Source: Neomegalonema sp. (GTDB lineage Bacteria; Pseudomonadota; Alphaproteobacteria; Rhodobacterales; Rhodobacteraceae). From it: 38,133 nucleotides of DNA. The notes below the pieces were generated by a model, which made no database searches, had not been told where the DNA came from, and worked only from the letters and a program-made list of their open reading frames with translations. The DNA lies in NCBI GenBank assembly GCA_022760355.1, contig JALEGB010000064.1, positions 1 through 38,133 of the forward strand. Direction: 5' to 3'. The position numbers were made by a program, and so were the translations under genes. Below, piece after piece: positions 30,419-38,133 of the stretch. How positions within the stretch are numbered: the first letter of the stretch is position 1; each line of letters begins with the position of its first letter.

Positions 30419-32821
30419 ATGGCGGATTCGCGCGAGGGGGCGCTGTCGCAGTGGCGGCGCGCAGCTGTTGTTGAGCTTAAAGAAAAATCCAGACAGTCAG
30501 GGGCGCGTCCGGAAGACGTCGCCGCCGGCCGCTGGCTGGGCGATTTTCTGGATCAACAGAGCGAGACCGGGCTGCTGCCGGCGGAAGAAAAGCTGTTGGC
30601 GGCCGCGGCGACCGGTGAAGAGTGCGTGCTCGCCGAGCGGCTCGGCTTTAAGGCGGTAGGCGCGGCGGTGACAGCCCTGCGCGCACACTCCTCGACGCCG
30701 GCCCGCCCCGACGAACAGGCGACGGCTGAGGCGCTGCGCCTTATCGACCAGCAGCTGATCCGCGCCGGGTTTCTGCGCTTTCTGGCCATGGGCGGCGACA
30801 AGCAGTTTAAGACCCAGGAGCGGGGCATCTCCGTCCGCGGCGCCGTGATCATCGGCTCGCTGAATATGCATCGGGCGAAAGAAGTCGGCGGCCTTGTCCT
30901 GCAAGACTGCTACTTTTCCGACGCCGTGGTCGTCACCGACGGGCGGCTTGAATGTCTGCATCTCGACGGTTCGTACATGCCGGGGCTGTTTGGCGAAGGG
31001 GTCGATATCCGCGAGGACCTCTTTCTCCGCGGCGTGCAGTGCAACGGACCGGCCCTCTTTCGAGTCGCCAACCTGGGCGGGTATGTCGATTGCGAAGGGG
31101 CCGCCTTCGCGTTGGCTGAGGGCGAACATGCCGGCCACGACGCCTTTAACTGCGACGGCGCCACGATCCGCAGCGACGTCATTTTCAAAGGCGGTTTCAC
31201 CGCAGACGGCCGAGTCTCTTTAGCCGGCGCCAAAGTTGGCGGCGGGCTGATTTGCGACGGCGGCGGGTTTTCCGACCGGCGCGGCGATACGAGCACAAAG
31301 GTGCTTAACTGCGACAACGCATCCTTCGAGAATGACGTCTCGCTCTGCAAAGCAACCGCCAACGGGCGCATCTCTTTCGACAATACGACTATCAACGGCA
31401 TTTTACGCTGCACCGGCGCAACGTTTACGAACCTGAGTGAAGATGGCGAAGCGATTGCGCTGGATTGCCGTCGTGCGACAATCGCCAGCGATGTTGAACT
31501 TAACGATGATCGCGCCGCCCCAGGCGTCATCAAATTCACCGCCCAAGGCGTCATCACCTTCGCCGGCGCGAAGATTGGCGGCTCGCTCAACTGCCGCGGC
31601 GCACAGTTGCAGAACCAAACCGCCAACGGCGAGGGAAACGCGCTCGACGGAACCGGCGTGGAGGTTGGCGGCAGCGTCGATCTACGCGAAGGATTCACGT
31701 CCCATGGCGTCGTCAGCTTCCGAAACGCGAAGATCAAAGGCAATATGTCGCTGATTTTCGGCGAATTTTACAACCTTGCCCAGCGCCAAGGCAGCCAAAT
31801 TGAGATGGCGGAGACGGCGCTGAATTTCAGCGGCGCAACCATACGCGGCGTGCTGTGGCTCGGGCCCACCGCCACTAAGGACGATGCGACGCCAAAGATT
31901 TACGGCTCCATCGACCTGCAAGGGGGGCATGCGCATCAGGTGATTGACCACCCGGACGCGTGGCCAGGCGGCGCGGCCGCGGTCGTAGAGACCAAAGACG
32001 GCGCAAAACTCAAATGCGCCCTGTTGATCGACGGTTTCACCTATGATCGGTTTGTCGGTGGCGGTCGATATGACGCGTCGAGCCGGATGGAATGGCTTGC
32101 GCGCCAGCCGGAAGCGCATCGCGAAGAGGATTTTCGCCCGCAACCGTACCAACAGCTGGTCAAAGTGCTCACCGACATGGGCCATGATCGCGACGCCCGA
32201 TTGATCGCCAAGGAGCGCCAGTTTGCGCAACGCCGCGCGGACTTTCTCCGCACTTGGGGCCCCAGCGCGCGCGCAAAGCAACGCTGGCGCTGGCTGGCCT
32301 GGCCCTTTGGCGCGCTCATCTACTATATTTTTGAGCGGCTCGGCTTTGGCCTGCTCGCCGGTTATGGCTACGGCCAACGGCGCATCATCGGCATGCTGGC
32401 GGCGATCTGGCTCGCCGGCGCATTCGTGTACGGCCAAGCGGCGGAGCAAGGTCTTATCGTGCCCACCGCGCCTTATGTTTACGCCGAAGCCGACCGCGCG
32501 AAAGCATGCGCCAAGAGCTGGACAAGCTGTGCGGCGATGCCCGTCGAACATACGGCTTTTGAACCCTTCCTCTACTCCGCAGACGTCATGGCGCCGGTGG
32601 TCGCATTCGGGATCGAGACGGATTGGGAACCGCTCTACACCAACCGCTCCGACGCTGTGCGTCCGAACGGCAGCGCGATGACGCTCACGATTTGGCCGCT
32701 CAGCCTGAATTTACCCGCCTGGGGGCTGCGCACCTTCTTCTGGGTTCAGATCATTGCCGGCTGGGTGCTGAGCGCATTGCTGCTCGCCGTCATGTCGGGA
32801 CTGATGAAAAAGTCGGATTAG
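30419..32821 (+). CDS. Large beta-helix repeat protein with C-terminal membrane domain
   Basis: Hypothetical 800-residue protein. Residues 1-130 are mainly helical. From about 135 to 505 it consists of irregular repeats with period near 60, each holding units like FxxAxIxGxLxCxGAxF and ALxCxxAxIxxxVxL, which suggests a right-handed beta-helix of pentapeptide-repeat or bactofilin-like kind. A short helical connector (575-615) leads to hydrophobic segments at about 626-650, 655-673 and 766-795. The loop between the last two carries two cysteines (697 and 704) and the segment FEPFLYSADVMAPVVAFG. Proteins of this beta-helix plus membrane layout are annotated in various bacteria as hypothetical or membrane-associated oxidoreductase. 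I see no cofactor motif supporting the latter. No signal peptide. Downstream lies copy 2 of the hairpin element. Confidence 0.78.
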   Translation: MADSREGALSQWRRAAVVELKEKSRQSGARPEDVAAGRWLGDFLDQQSETGLLPAEEKLLAAAATGEECVLAERLGFKAVGAAVTALRAHSSTPARPDEQATAEALRLIDQQLIRAGFLRFLAMGGDKQFKTQERGISVRGAVIIGSLNMHRAKEVGGLVLQDCYFSDAVVVTDGRLECLHLDGSYMPGLFGEGVDIREDLFLRGVQCNGPALFRVANLGGYVDCEGAAFALAEGEHAGHDAFNCDGATIRSDVIFKGGFTADGRVSLAGAKVGGGLICDGGGFSDRRGDTSTKVLNCDNASFENDVSLCKATANGRISFDNTTINGILRCTGATFTNLSEDGEAIALDCRRATIASDVELNDDRAAPGVIKFTAQGVITFAGAKIGGSLNCRGAQLQNQTANGEGNALDGTGVEVGGSVDLREGFTSHGVVSFRNAKIKGNMSLIFGEFYNLAQRQGSQIEMAETALNFSGATIRGVLWLGPTATKDDATPKIYGSIDLQGGHAHQVIDHPDAWPGGAAAVVETKDGAKLKCALLIDGFTYDRFVGGGRYDASSRMEWLARQPEAHREEDFRPQPYQQLVKVLTDMGHDRDARLIAKERQFAQRRADFLRTWGPSARAKQRWRWLAWPFGALIYYIFERLGFGLLAGYGYGQRRIIGMLAAIWLAGAFVYGQAAEQGLIVPTAPYVYAEADRAKACAKSWTSCAAMPVEHTAFEPFLYSADVMAPVVAFGIETDWEPLYTNRSDAVRPNGSAMTLTIWPLSLNLPAWGLRTFFWVQIIAGWVLSALLLAVMSGLMKKSD

Positions 32822-32826
32822 GGCGC

Positions 32827-32872
32827 GACGTTAGATGGACCCATCTAACGGCTCGCAAATCGCGACCAAACA
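32827..32872. repeat. 46-nt hairpin repeat element, copy 2
   Basis: Second copy of the element at 9997-10042, same orientation on the plus strand. Stem CGTTAGATGG (32829-32838) and CCATCTAACG (32841-32850), then GCTCGCAAATCGCGACCAAAC. Compared with copy 1 the stem has A for G and T for C at paired positions, so the helix is preserved. It begins five bases after the beta-helix gene stop and lies in the convergent gap with the VIT1 gene. Confidence 0.75.
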
Positions 32873-32908
32873 GAGGCTTAGAGCCTGGCCCAAGACTGAC
32901 GCGCCGAG

Positions 32909-33673
32909 CTATATCAGTGCGTCCGCCAGCAGCCCCAACCCGTAGGCCGCCCCAGCGGCCGCGGCGCCAATCGCCAGCACCTCCAGCCCCGACAGCCAAG
33001 CCGGCTGCGGGCTCCAGCGGCTTTTTGCGGAACCGATGCCAAAGAAGACAATGCAGGTGCACAACACCGAAAGCAGCCAGGCATCGGCGAGGCCCAGAAG
33101 AAATGGCGCCAGCGGTACAAGGCCACAGACTTGGAACGCCAGGAAGGTGCTCATCGCCGCCTTGCCCGGCGACTTCTGCACAGGCGTTACGCCATATTCC
33201 GCCACCATCATCGTCTCGATCCAGCGGCTTCGATCCGCCGTAATCACCTGCACGGCTTTCTCCAACGCCTCCCCTTCAAAGCCCTGACGTCGGAAGATTT
33301 CCTCAACCTCGCGGCGCTCGCCCTCCGGGTCCAGGCGCAGATGTTTCTCCTCCACCTGACGCAAGCGGGCGTGATTGTCGCGCTCCGCCTTGACGCCCGT
33401 GTAGTTCGCTGCGGCCATCGACAGCCCGTCGGCCACCAGGTTGGCGACGCCGAGAATAAGGATCACCCGCTCCCCCAGCGCGCCGCCGACCGCGCCGGCG
33501 ACGATCGCGAAGGTCGTCACCGCGCCGTCAACGCCGCCATAGATCCAATCTTGCAGATAGCCCGGGCTCGGATCCGATCCCAAGCGACGCGCGATCGCAT
33601 CTGCGTCATGCGAATGTTCCAGCGCCGAGACGTCGTTCCCCTGAGATCCCACAACCATCCCCTTTGCTGACAT
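32909..33673 (-). CDS. VIT1/CCC1-family Fe2+/Mn2+ transporter
   Basis: Inner-membrane protein of 254 residues related to plant vacuolar iron transporter VIT1. The family stretch GGVDGAVTTFAIVAG (46-60), with Asp49 in the first helix, is followed by a second helix, a charged cytoplasmic metal-binding segment rich in Glu/Arg (about 95-165), and three further helices (about 170-250), giving five in all. It probably moves Fe(II) or Mn(II) out of the cytosol. The start ATG has AAGGCGG seven bases upstream, within a 7-bp hairpin that also spans the PKS stop. It follows the PKS gene by 24 bases and may be cotranscribed. Confidence 0.9.
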   Translation of the reverse strand: MSAKGMVVGSQGNDVSALEHSHDADAIARRLGSDPSPGYLQDWIYGGVDGAVTTFAIVAGAVGGALGERVILILGVANLVADGLSMAAANYTGVKAERDNHARLRQVEEKHLRLDPEGERREVEEIFRRQGFEGEALEKAVQVITADRSRWIETMMVAEYGVTPVQKSPGKAAMSTFLAFQVCGLVPLAPFLLGLADAWLLSVLCTCIVFFGIGSAKSRWSPQPAWLSGLEVLAIGAAAAGAAYGLGLLADALI

Positions 33674-33678
33674 AAGCG

Positions 33679-33699
33679 AGCCGCCTTAATGCGGCGGCT
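33679..33699 (-). repeat. Hairpin at PKS stop / VIT1 ribosome site
   Basis: AGCCGCC (33679-33685) and GGCGGCT (33693-33699) form a 7-bp stem with a 7-base loop. On the minus strand it includes most of the PKS stop codon and the AAGGCGG ribosome site of the VIT1 gene. Ribosomes finishing the PKS gene would open it, which suggests translational coupling. Confidence 0.4.
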
Positions 33700-36600
33700 A
33701 TTCGGCGCGCGCCTCAAGGCGCGCCGCAAGCCCCCGAACAGTCGGATAGTCGAAAATATCCGCAATCGCCGGCGGCGGCGCGTTCTCCAAGCTGCGGCGG
33801 AGCATCATCACGATCCGCGTCGCCATCAGACTGTCGCCCCCGAGATCGAAAAAGTCATCTTCCGGCTGCAGCTCCGCCGCGCCAAGCACGGCCGCGTAGG
33901 CTGCAGCGACCGCCGTTTCAGTGGGGTTGAGCCAGGCGGGCATATCGCGCTTTGCGGGCGAAGGCGGGCTCTGAACCGATGGCGCGTCGAGAATTCGGCT
34001 GGCGTTCTCCAGCCAATCTCGCGCCCGTTCAGCAATTGGCGAACCGCTTACGGCGATACGGTTCGCGGTCGGATCGCCCAGAATCGCCTCAAGCGCGTTA
34101 AGCGCAGCCTCCGGCGCCATAGCAAGATCGGCCCGGCTGCGCGCATAGGCGCCAACCTGCTCCTTGCCATAGTCAAAGTCCCAATCGTCCCAGTTGACTG
34201 AAATCCAGCGTGGGGATGGATGACCGCTTTCGCTTTCGCTGTCGGCCGCCGCCTCGACCCACGCATCCATGTAGCGGTTGGCGGCCATATAGCCGGCCAT
34301 GCCGAGCCCGCCGAGCGTCGCAGCGAGGGAGGAGAACAGCATCACGAACGCCGGCGTCGCGCCGCTATTGCGCCGCTGAGTCTCGATCGCCGCGTTGAGC
34401 GCCTGCAGCCCCCCGCGCTTGCTCGCGAGCTCGGCGGCGAGACTCATACGGTCCGTCTCCGGGAGGTATTTCAGATCCGCGAGCCCAGCGGCGTGAAAGA
34501 CCCCGCCAAGCCCGGTCCCGGAGACGGCGACATCACGCAACAGCGCTGAGACCTGTTCGGGCCGGGTGAGATCAAGCTGAACGACACGAATATTGGCGCC
34601 GCTCTCTCGCAGCTTCGCCAACGCGGCGAAGCTTCCCCCCGCTTCTGTCCAATCATCCGGCGGCGCGCGGCGCGTGGTTACGATGACCGGCGCGCCATGC
34701 TCGGCCAGCCGACGGGTCAGGGCCAGGCCGATCCTGCCGAGCCCCCCGGTGATGATATGTGCGCCGCCTTGACGCAACAGCGCGACGCCTGCGGCTTGCG
34801 CCGCGGTAGGGTCGACCTCCTCAAAGCGCTCCCCCCATATCCGCCCGCCGCGCAGCGCCACAAACGGCTCCCGCCGCGGCGCGCCCGCCAGCAGCTCGCG
34901 CAAGATCTGATCGCACAGGCGCGGCGACGGACGCGCCGCCTCGGCCGGCGTCAGATCGATATGACGCACGCCCAGCATCGCATGCTCCTGGCCGGCGACC
35001 AAAAGCGGCCCCAACGCGGCGGCGGCGTCTGGTTGCGCCTCCTCCAACCCAACGGCGAGCGCGCCGGCGCCGACGCGCCAATAGACCATCGGCGTCATTG
35101 CGGCCGCGACGCGCTGTAGCCGTTCGACAAGCTGCGTCAGCGCCTCAAGCGGCGGCGCAATTTCGGGAGTCGCGTTCGTCAAATCGAGGATATTAAGCGG
35201 ATCGGCCGCGGCGCGCGCATTGATGCTGCTCAGCTCCGTCAGATCGTCAGAACCACGCCGCACCAACGCGCCGCGCGAACGAAGCGCCTCGCTCAACGCA
35301 ATCGCGAGAGGCTCGGAAGCTGCGGAGGAGAGGATCAGCCATTCGCCAACGGCCGATGTCGGCGCCGGCGCTTCGGCGCGCGCCCAGGTTGGTCGCGTAA
35401 AGATCAGCCCCTGGCGTCTAGGCTGCGGCGCAACCGGCGCGGCCGGCCAGATGCGCCGACGGTCAAACGGCGTTGTCGGCATCGACGCCCGATGCGGCGC
35501 GCGCCCCTGCGGATGCAGCTTCGCCAGCTCGATCGGCGCGCCCATCGCCCAGAGTTTGCCCGCGGTCGTCAGAAATACGTTATCATCGTGATCAGCCTCG
35601 GCGCCCGCGCGGCGCAAGGAACGCAACGCGACCGGTCCGCCGTTTTTCGCCGATAAGCCCGCGAGGCTGGGGCCAGGGCCGACCTCAATGACCGCCGCGG
35701 ACGCCCGCCCCAATGCGCACGCGAACGCATCCGCAAACAGCACCGGCTGACGCATCTGCGCTGACCAATAGTCAGAGGCGGCGACTTCATGCGGATCAAA
35801 CCAGCGTCCGGTAAGAGAGCTGGCGAGCGGAACCGTCGGCGAGCGCATCTCAACCTCGCGACCAGCTTGCGCCAGCGCGGCCGCCGCCGCCGCCATTGCG
35901 GGAGAATGAAAGGCGCGCTGAACGCGCAGACGACGCGCACTCGCCCCAACGGCTTCGGCGCCGCGAAGCGCCGCCTCGATGGACGCGCTCGGCCCCGAAA
36001 GCGTCCATTCTGTCGGCGCATTTCGGGCGGCGACAACCAGCTCAGCATCGGCGCGACAGAGCGCCTCAACCGCCGCCGCGTCGGCGGACACCGCCATCAT
36101 ACCGCCCTCCGGCGCCTGATCCGTCGCCGCGGCGCGGACGGCGACCAGCCGCGCGCCATCCTCCAGCGACAGCGCGCCCGCGGCGACCCAAGCGGCGTAT
36201 TCGCCCAACGAATGCCCAACAATGGCGGCAGGCCGCGCCCCCACGCTTTCGTATAGCGCTGCGAGCGACAGCTCGACCGCGAAGAGAGCCGATTGCGCCC
36301 CCGCCGCGGAAGTCAGCAATGCGGCGCTGCGCTCCGGCGCGTACAGATCGCCCAGATCTGGAAGCCCGAGACCTGCGAACAGCTCTCGGCAGTGCTCGAA
36401 ACGCTGGCGATAGGCGGGGTACGCCGCATAAAGATCCGCGCCCATCATCGGATGCTGCGCGCCATTGCCAGGGAAGAGCCACACCGCGCCGGCGTCCAAT
36501 CCTGCGCGGGTCGGGATCAGCTTCGCACATGCGGCGCGAATATCGGCTCTTGAGCGCACAACGAAAGAAGCGCGCACGGGCATCGCCTCTCGCCCCGCCC

Positions 36601-38133
36601 GCAAGGTGTGCGACGCGTCGTCGAGCGCCGGCGGGTCCTCAGCATCGAAGCGATGGACAATATCGTCAGCCAAGCGCGCCAGCGCCGTTTCGGAACGGGC
36701 GGAAAGGGGAAAGAGCTGCGCGCCATCGCCCGCCTCTTCCCGCTCTGTCTGGCGCGGCGCCTCCTCCAAGATCACATGCGCATTCGCGCCGCCGATGCCG
36801 AAACTGGAAACGCCCGCGCGCCGCGGCGATGCGCCCTCCGGCCATTCGCGCGGCTCAGTTGCGATGTGGAACGGCGTTTCCTCCAGGCGCAGTTCCGGGT
36901 TGGGCTGCTCATAACCGATCATCGGCGGCTGGCGCCGATGCGCCAGCATCATCGCGGCTTTCGCCAAGCCGCTGAAACCCGCCGCGATATTGCCATGGCC
37001 GATATTCGGCTTGATCGACCCCAGGGCGCAGTAGCCGGTGCGCGCCGTGTCGCGCCGGAAGGCGCGGGTCAGCGCCGCCACTTCGATCGGATCCCCAACC
37101 GGCGTGCCCGTGCCATGGGCCTCAACATAGGAGATCGTATCGGCCGAGACGCCGGCGTCGTCGAGCGCCAGTTGAATGACCTCCGCCTGCCCCGAAACGC
37201 TGGGCGCAGAGTAGCCCGCCTTCGCCCCCCCATCATTGTTAACGGCGGCCCCCTTGATAACCGCCAGGATCGGATCGCCGTCTGCTTGCGCTTGCGCCAA
37301 CGGCTTGAGCAAGACCGCGCCGACCGTTTCGCCAAGGATCGCCCCATCGGCGCGCGAGTCGAATGCGCGCCCCACGCCGCTCGCCGACGTCAAATGACCG
37401 TCAATATGAACATAGCCCGTGCGTGGAAAGCTCAGGCTGGACGCCCCAGCGATCGCCATCTCACAACGGCCGGCGCGCAAGGCGAACACCGCTTCGGCAA
37501 TCGCCGTCAAGCCGGTGGAGCAGGAGGTTTGGATGCTGAGCGTCGGGCCGCTAAGCCCCAACAGATAGGCGGCGCGGGTCGCCAGATAATCTTTGTCATT
37601 GCCGATCTCGGCCAGGTGGAAGGCGGTGGGGTCATGCGGATCAAGCGCCGCCGCACCGCCAAGCGCGTGCAGCAGATAGCTCGGCAGGTAGCACCCGGCA
37701 TAGACGCCCACCGCCGCGCCCTGGCCCGGCGCGTAGCCGCCCGCCTCCAGCGCCTCGCGCGCGCATTCCAGGAACAGCCGCTGCTGCGGATCCATCAGCT
37801 CCGCCTCCCGGTCCGAAAGGCCGAAGAAGCGAGGGTCGAATTGATCCGCATCCTCGACCACCGCCGCGGACCGCACGAAATCCGGCCGATGCAACGGCGC
37901 CCCCGCCGCCGTCAGCTCCTCATCCGTAAGATCGCGAATGGCGCAGCGGCCGCTCAGCAGGTTCCGCCACAACGCGTCGACGCTCGAGGCCCCTGGAAAA
38001 CGGCCCGCGAGTGAAAGGATCGCGATATCCCGATCCGCGCCGCCGCGCGCGCCGCCGCCGCGCAGCTCGGCTGGCGCTTTCGCCTTCTCAACCGCCAATA
38101 ACGCCGCCTGCGCCGCGAGCGTCGGCGCGTCAA
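33698..38133 (-). CDS. Type I polyketide synthase, C-terminal module KS-AT-KR-ACP (5' end outside window)
   Basis: Partial gene. The first apparent start (38098) is a TTG, and the frame stays open upstream to the window edge, so the N-terminus is missing. Numbered from 38098: ketosynthase about 24-450 with Cys193 (TSCSTGL), His328 (EAHGTGT) and His368 (NIGHGN); acyltransferase about 538-815 with Ser630 (GHSLGEY) and His731; ketoreductase about 920-1345 with GGLGRIG (1118-1124), Ser1257, Tyr1270 and Asn1274; acyl carrier protein about 1390-1464 with the phosphopantetheine Ser1423 (LGGDSL). All catalytic residues are present. The KR lacks both the LDD of B-type and the Trp of A-type domains. 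There is no dehydratase and no thioesterase, so release needs another protein. The KS resembles those of hybrid NRPS-PKS lines. Product unknown. Confidence 0.93.
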   Translation of the reverse strand, partial: DAPTLAAQAALLAVEKAKAPAELRGGGARGGADRDIAILSLAGRFPGASSVDALWRNLLSGRCAIRDLTDEELTAAGAPLHRPDFVRSAAVVEDADQFDPRFFGLSDREAELMDPQQRLFLECAREALEAGGYAPGQGAAVGVYAGCYLPSYLLHALGGAAALDPHDPTAFHLAEIGNDKDYLATRAAYLLGLSGPTLSIQTSCSTGLTAIAEAVFALRAGRCEMAIAGASSLSFPRTGYVHIDGHLTSASGVGRAFDSRADGAILGETVGAVLLKPLAQAQADGDPILAVIKGAAVNNDGGAKAGYSAPSVSGQAEVIQLALDDAGVSADTISYVEAHGTGTPVGDPIEVAALTRAFRRDTARTGYCALGSIKPNIGHGNIAAGFSGLAKAAMMLAHRRQPPMIGYEQPNPELRLEETPFHIATEPREWPEGASPRRAGVSSFGIGGANAHVILEEAPRQTEREEAGDGAQLFPLSARSETALARLADDIVHRFDAEDPPALDDASHTLRAGREAMPVRASFVVRSRADIRAACAKLIPTRAGLDAGAVWLFPGNGAQHPMMGADLYAAYPAYRQRFEHCRELFAGLGLPDLGDLYAPERSAALLTSAAGAQSALFAVELSLAALYESVGARPAAIVGHSLGEYAAWVAAGALSLEDGARLVAVRAAATDQAPEGGMMAVSADAAAVEALCRADAELVVAARNAPTEWTLSGPSASIEAALRGAEAVGASARRLRVQRAFHSPAMAAAAAALAQAGREVEMRSPTVPLASSLTGRWFDPHEVAASDYWSAQMRQPVLFADAFACALGRASAAVIEVGPGPSLAGLSAKNGGPVALRSLRRAGAEADHDDNVFLTTAGKLWAMGAPIELAKLHPQGRAPHRASMPTTPFDRRRIWPAAPVAPQPRRQGLIFTRPTWARAEAPAPTSAVGEWLILSSAASEPLAIALSEALRSRGALVRRGSDDLTELSSINARAAADPLNILDLTNATPEIAPPLEALTQLVERLQRVAAAMTPMVYWRVGAGALAVGLEEAQPDAAAALGPLLVAGQEHAMLGVRHIDLTPAEAARPSPRLCDQILRELLAGAPRREPFVALRGGRIWGERFEEVDPTAAQAAGVALLRQGGAHIITGGLGRIGLALTRRLAEHGAPVIVTTRRAPPDDWTEAGGSFAALAKLRESGANIRVVQLDLTRPEQVSALLRDVAVSGTGLGGVFHAAGLADLKYLPETDRMSLAAELASKRGGLQALNAAIETQRRNSGATPAFVMLFSSLAATLGGLGMAGYMAANRYMDAWVEAAADSESESGHPSPRWISVNWDDWDFDYGKEQVGAYARSRADLAMAPEAALNALEAILGDPTANRIAVSGSPIAERARDWLENASRILDAPSVQSPPSPAKRDMPAWLNPTETAVAAAYAAVLGAAELQPEDDFFDLGGDSLMATRIVMMLRRSLENAPPPAIADIFDYPTVRGLAARLEARAE

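Noticed and set aside
38096-38098. TTG at 38098 as the true PKS start
   Set aside because: The frame remains open with plausible coding sequence (ending AAQAALLAVEK) up to the window edge and no ribosome site precedes the TTG, so the gene is cut by the window.

Overview
The window looks like a chromosome or megaplasmid segment of a GC-rich alphaproteobacterium, probably Hyphomicrobiales (Rhizobiales). The reasons are red-type (form IC) Rubisco with cbbX, a CbbR-divergent cbb operon, a form I molybdenum CO dehydrogenase of the Oligotropha type, and the order hda-ppk-ppx familiar from alphaproteobacteria. The gene content predicts an aerobic carboxydotroph: CO oxidation supplies electrons and the Calvin-Benson-Bassham (CBB) cycle fixes the CO2. 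The genus is inference.

Layout. (1) 176-5488, minus strand: coxC-like MHYT/LytTR sensor-regulator, then coxM, coxS and coxL with overlapping genes. (2) 5696-18826, minus strand: one long cbb operon in the order cbbF, cbbP, cbbT, cbbG, cbbK, cbbA, cbbL, cbbS, cbbX, rpe (cbbE), cbbY, a thioredoxin-fold protein and a phosphoglycolate phosphatase (cbbZ/gph). cbbR diverges from cbbF at 18929. The cox and cbb blocks run in the same direction for 18.6 kb. (3) 19962-25903, minus strand: polyphosphate genes ppk and ppx, a PcaD-like hydrolase, and upstream a DnaA-related Hda protein. (4) 26128-28748: a membrane protein with a degenerate ExeA-like ATPase domain, and NAD kinase. (5) 29015-32821, plus strand: glyA and an 800-residue beta-helix membrane protein. 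(6) 32909-38133, minus strand: a VIT1-family transporter and the C-terminal module (KS-AT-KR-ACP) of a type I polyketide synthase cut by the window edge.

How it works together: CoxMSL oxidises CO and passes electrons to the quinone pool. CbbR, reading a 102-bp divergent promoter with two dyads, is expected to drive the cbb operon. CbbX reactivates inhibited Rubisco, CbbY removes xylulose-1,5-bisphosphate, and CbbZ removes 2-phosphoglycolate, so the operon encodes both carbon fixation and Rubisco maintenance. Hairpins lie at the cbbL/cbbS and cbbS/cbbX junctions and probably set the cbbLS:cbbX ratio.

Most noteworthy points: a 46-nt hairpin element present twice with a compensatory base-pair change, a C-terminal tail on CoxM ending in an aromatic/basic patch, a thiol protein sandwiched between the two Rubisco-housekeeping phosphatases, a pseudo-ATPase membrane protein, and the beta-helix membrane protein. 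No tRNA, rRNA, CRISPR array or insertion sequence was seen. No stretch over 300 bases lacks a gene.
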